Source: Novosphingobium sp.
Lineage (GTDB): Bacteria > Pseudomonadota > Alphaproteobacteria > Sphingomonadales > Sphingomonadaceae
Assembly (NCBI GenBank): GCA_019510335.1
Contig: JAEKKO010000088.1
Coordinates: forward strand, 1-38,654
DNA length: 38,654 nucleotides
Reading direction: 5' to 3'
Made by a program: the position numbers and the translations under genes. The notes under the pieces were generated by a model. That model was not told where the DNA came from. It saw only the letters and a program-made list of their open reading frames with translations, and ran no database searches. This document shows, one piece after another, positions 36,028 to 38,654 of this stretch (position 1 is the first letter of the stretch; each line of letters opens with the position of its first letter).

Positions 36028-37291
36028 CACCAGGCTCCATGCTGATCCTTCGCGCGTCGTCCTCAGGCCGTTCCACCTTGGATGGCAGTCGACCAGCCAT
36101 GCCGGGGACCGCGCGCGGCGGCTGGTCAACGACATCCTCGCGCTGTCCGACCGTCGGACGGCGCTCGAGTACCGCCGCGTGCTCCGCGACTTCAAGGAAC
36201 GCCACTGGCAGACCGAGGCGATGTTCGACGACCGCTATGCCGAGGTCGAGCAGTCGCTGGAACTCGACGGCTCAGGCTGGTCACGGACCCGCAAGCGCCT
36301 GATCGGCGCCTATTTCTGCCACGAGTACACGTACGCCGCGGCGGCGCTGATGAACCCCTCGATTGTCCCGCATCCCGACCAGTCGGGGATGAACGGGACC
36401 GCCACCCGCTTTGTCATGAGCCTGCGGGCCGTGGGCGAAGGGCACATCAGCTCGGTCGCCTTTCGCGAGGGAATCGCGCACGACGACGGGCGCTTCAATC
36501 TGTGGCCGCAGACCGCCTTCGCCACCGCCGCCGACATCGACGACGAATCCCTGATCGACAGTGATGCGGCGGTGACGGTCCACCGGCACCCCGAGTCGAG
36601 CCTGTCGAACACGGTCATCTTTCCGATCACCGAGCAGCAACGCGGCGGGCTCGAGGACTTGCGCCTGGTCCGCTTCGATCATGGCGATCACGACTTCGAA
36701 TGGATCGGCACTTACACCGCCTACTCCGGCTCCTCGATCCGTTCGGAACTGATGCGCACGCGCGACTTCCGCAGCTTCGTGCTCGAGCCAATCGAGGGTC
36801 GCGCCGGCCGTAACAAGGGGATGGCGCTGTTTCCGGAAAAGGTCGGCGGCACCTACGCCATGCTCGGGCGGCAGGACGGCAAGAACCTGTTCCTGATCCG
36901 CTCGGACCGGCTGACCTGCTGGGATGACGACGGAGTGCTCCTGATGGAGCCGAAATACCCGTGGGAATTCATCCAGATCGGCAACTGCGGCAGCCCTTTG
37001 CTGACCGACGAGGGCTGGCTGATGTTCACCCACGGGGTCGGCGCCATGCGCAAGTATGCACTCGGCTGCGCCTTGCTCGACCGCGACGATCCCTCGAAGG
37101 TGCTGGCGCGGGTGCGCGAGCCGGTGCTGACTGCGAACGATGACGAACGCTCGGGCTACGTTCCCAACGTCGTCTACACGTGCGGCGTACTGCGGGTCGG
37201 CGAGCAGCTGCTGGTGCCCTACGGCATCTCCGACAGCGCGGTCGGCTTCGCCACCACGTCCATCGCCGACCTGCTGTCGCTGATGGACTGA
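35960..37291 (+). CDS. Glycoside hydrolase family 130 protein (putative mannoside phosphorylase)
   Basis: GH130 enzymes are five-bladed beta-propellers, most of which reversibly phosphorolyse beta-mannosides, while some hydrolyse them. This 443-residue protein has [11 protein letters not shown] near the first blade, [11 protein letters not shown] (E232-D233-L234-R235, the family ED-x-R motif), [42 protein letters not shown] and [19 protein letters not shown]. Two starts are possible: GTG 35960, or TTG 35981 with GGGAG at 35970-35974 six bases before it, which I find the better sited. Either way it overlaps the glycosyltransferase gene, implying coupled expression. Phosphorolysis or synthesis of a mannoside is inferred from the family only. 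Confidence 0.87.
   Translation: MIRRETVLNKHSATSPNPLRILDTRLHADPSRVVLRPFHLGWQSTSHAGDRARRLVNDILALSDRRTALEYRRVLRDFKERHWQTEAMFDDRYAEVEQSLELDGSGWSRTRKRLIGAYFCHEYTYAAAALMNPSIVPHPDQSGMNGTATRFVMSLRAVGEGHISSVAFREGIAHDDGRFNLWPQTAFATAADIDDESLIDSDAAVTVHRHPESSLSNTVIFPITEQQRGGLEDLRLVRFDHGDHDFEWIGTYTAYSGSSIRSELMRTRDFRSFVLEPIEGRAGRNKGMALFPEKVGGTYAMLGRQDGKNLFLIRSDRLTCWDDDGVLLMEPKYPWEFIQIGNCGSPLLTDEGWLMFTHGVGAMRKYALGCALLDRDDPSKVLARVREPVLTANDDERSGYVPNVVYTCGVLRVGEQLLVPYGISDSAVGFATTSIADLLSLMD
35970..35974 (+). promoter_or_regulatory. Shine-Dalgarno supporting a TTG start for the GH130 gene
   Basis: GGGAG lies six bases before TTG at 35981, inside the end of the glycosyltransferase gene. It favours TTG 35981 over GTG 35960 as the GH130 start. 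Confidence 0.45.
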
Positions 37292-37412
37292 CTCACGGCA
37301 GCCGCTTACCGCGGCGACCCCTCGCGCGGGAGAATCTTCGGCAGCCCCGCAGGCGCCCCCCTTGATCGCGCTTCGCCGCTCCGGCACTCCGCTAGCGCAG
37401 AGGAGAGCACCA

Positions 37413-38654
37413 TTGGCCACGATCCACCCGGTTCCGCCCGAATGGGCGCAGCGCGCGTACGTCGATGCGGCGGGCTATGCCGAGAAGTACCGGCGCTCGC
37501 TCGATGAGCCCGAAGCGTTCTGGCGCGAGGAGAGCGCTCGGATCGAGTGGATCAAGCCGTGGACGGAGCTCAGCCGCAGCTCATTCGAAGAAGGCGACTT
37601 CGGCATCCGCTGGTTCGGCGACGGGACGCTCAACGTCTCGGCCAACTGCCTCGACCGTCACCTCGAGAAACATGGCGAGACCATCGCGATCATCTGGGAG
37701 GGCGACGATCCCGCGCAGCAGCGCAAGCTGACTTACCGCGAGCTCCACGCGGAGGTCTGTCGCTTTGCCAACGTGCTCAAGGACCTTGGCGCCCGGCGCG
37801 GCGACCGGGTGACGATCTACTTGCCGATGATCCCCGAGGCGGCGATCGCGATGCTCGCCTGCGCCCGCATTGGCGCGATCCATTCGGTGGTGTTCGGCGG
37901 CTTCTCGCCCGAGGCGCTGGCCGGGCGGATCGGGGATTGCGACAGCCGGCTGGTCGTGACCGCCGATGCCGGGATGCGTGGCGGCAAGCAGGTTCCGCTC
38001 AAGGCAAATGTCGACGAGGCGCTGGCCGAATGCCGCGGGGTGGAGGCCGTCCTCGTGGTGCGCCACGTCGGCAATCCAGTCGCGATGGCCGAGGGCCGCG
38101 ACCACTGGTGGGACGAGCGCCGCGCCGCCGCCTCGGCCGCGTGCAACCCCGAGGAAATCGGCGCCGAAGACCCGCTGTTCGTACTCTACACCAGCGGCAG
38201 CACCGGCAAGCCCAAGGGGGTGCTGCACACCAGCGGCGGCTATCTGACCTGGGCGGCGATGACCCACCACTACGTCTTCGACTACCGCCCGGGCGAGGTC
38301 TACTGGTGCGCCGCCGACATCGGCTGGGTCACCGGCCACAGCTACGTGGTCTATGGCCCGCTCGCCAACGCCGCGACCGTGATGATGTTCGAGGGCGTGC
38401 CCAACTGGCCCGACCACAGCCGCTTCTGGCAGATCGTCGACCGTCACCAGGTCAACATCTTCTACGGCGCCCCGACCGCGCTGCGGGCGCTGATGCGCGA
38501 GGGCGATCAGTGGGTGACGCGGACCAGCCGCCAATCGCTGCGCCTGCTCGGCACCGTCGGCGAGCCGATCAACCCCGAGGCGTGGGAGTGGTACTGGCGC
38601 GTGGTCGGCGAGGGCCGCTGCCCGATCGTCGACACCTGGTGGCAGACCGAAACC
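37413..38654 (+). CDS. acs: Acetyl-CoA synthetase, 5' part (runs off the window)
   Basis: Acs activates acetate to acetyl-CoA via acetyl-AMP. The 414 visible residues are the N-terminal two-thirds of a usual 650-residue enzyme: [71 protein letters not shown], the AMP-binding P-loop [32 protein letters not shown]-type A-site (here [15 protein letters not shown]), and the late VDTWWQTET at the window edge. The start is TTG at 37413, seven bases after AGGAG (37401-37405); no ATG or GTG fits. A lysine near the C-terminus, usually controlled by acetylation, lies outside the window. It is separated from the GH130 gene by 121 bases. Confidence 0.95.
   Translation, partial: MATIHPVPPEWAQRAYVDAAGYAEKYRRSLDEPEAFWREESARIEWIKPWTELSRSSFEEGDFGIRWFGDGTLNVSANCLDRHLEKHGETIAIIWEGDDPAQQRKLTYRELHAEVCRFANVLKDLGARRGDRVTIYLPMIPEAAIAMLACARIGAIHSVVFGGFSPEALAGRIGDCDSRLVVTADAGMRGGKQVPLKANVDEALAECRGVEAVLVVRHVGNPVAMAEGRDHWWDERRAAASAACNPEEIGAEDPLFVLYTSGSTGKPKGVLHTSGGYLTWAAMTHHYVFDYRPGEVYWCAADIGWVTGHSYVVYGPLANAATVMMFEGVPNWPDHSRFWQIVDRHQVNIFYGAPTALRALMREGDQWVTRTSRQSLRLLGTVGEPINPEAWEWYWRVVGEGRCPIVDTWWQTET

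Overview
The window is a GC-rich (roughly two-thirds G+C) stretch from an alphaproteobacterium, most likely of the order Sphingomonadales. The evidence is the complete alphaproteobacterial division and cell-wall (dcw) gene order, sphingomonad-like sequences of MraZ, FtsL, FtsI, MurB, FtsA and the FtsZ tail, meso-DAP-type MurE, an obgE-proB pair, and REP-like repeats of a kind I recall from sphingomonad genomes. Every gene I can support is on the + strand.

Region 1 (1-19298) is the dcw cluster: an unidentified upstream gene end, a 350-base regulatory gap, then mraZ-rsmH-ftsL-ftsI-murE-murF-mraY-murD-ftsW-murG-murC-murB-ddlB-ftsQ-ftsA-ftsZ. Most junctions overlap (ATGA, GTGA, TGATG, TAATG), so translation is probably coupled from mraZ to ftsA. 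Only three junctions have gaps: murF/mraY (13 nt), murB/ddlB (163 nt, filled by an inverted pair of REP-like elements) and ftsA/ftsZ (120 nt, with a CtrA-like half-site and two GANTC sites). Together the genes make the lipid-linked peptidoglycan precursor and the division machine that uses it.

Region 2 (19299-28218) holds housekeeping genes: a TPR/SPOR envelope protein, a YbjN-family protein, proC, a Bax-inhibitor-1 family membrane protein with a strong terminator, a proline-rich lipoprotein, tRNA-Ala(CGC), obgE, proB and an NAD-dependent epimerase-like gene.

Region 3 (28219-38654) is more accessory: a TonB-dependent receptor, a luciferase-like flavin oxidoreductase, a small secreted protein with its own terminator, a TonB-like protein, then a two-gene carbohydrate cassette (a glycosyltransferase fused to a probable alpha-barrel domain, plus a GH130 protein) preceded by a textbook-looking EcfG general-stress promoter, and finally the 5' part of acs.

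The most striking observation is that three normally essential genes look damaged. ftsZ lacks about 42 codons and changes frame. murB lacks about 31 codons in frame, including the catalytic-serine motif. obgE lacks about 9 codons just after its ATG and changes frame. Their occurrence together among otherwise intact genes points to an assembly or amplification artefact, or to intact second copies elsewhere. The most interesting candidate system is the stress-promoter-driven glycosyltransferase/GH130 cassette.
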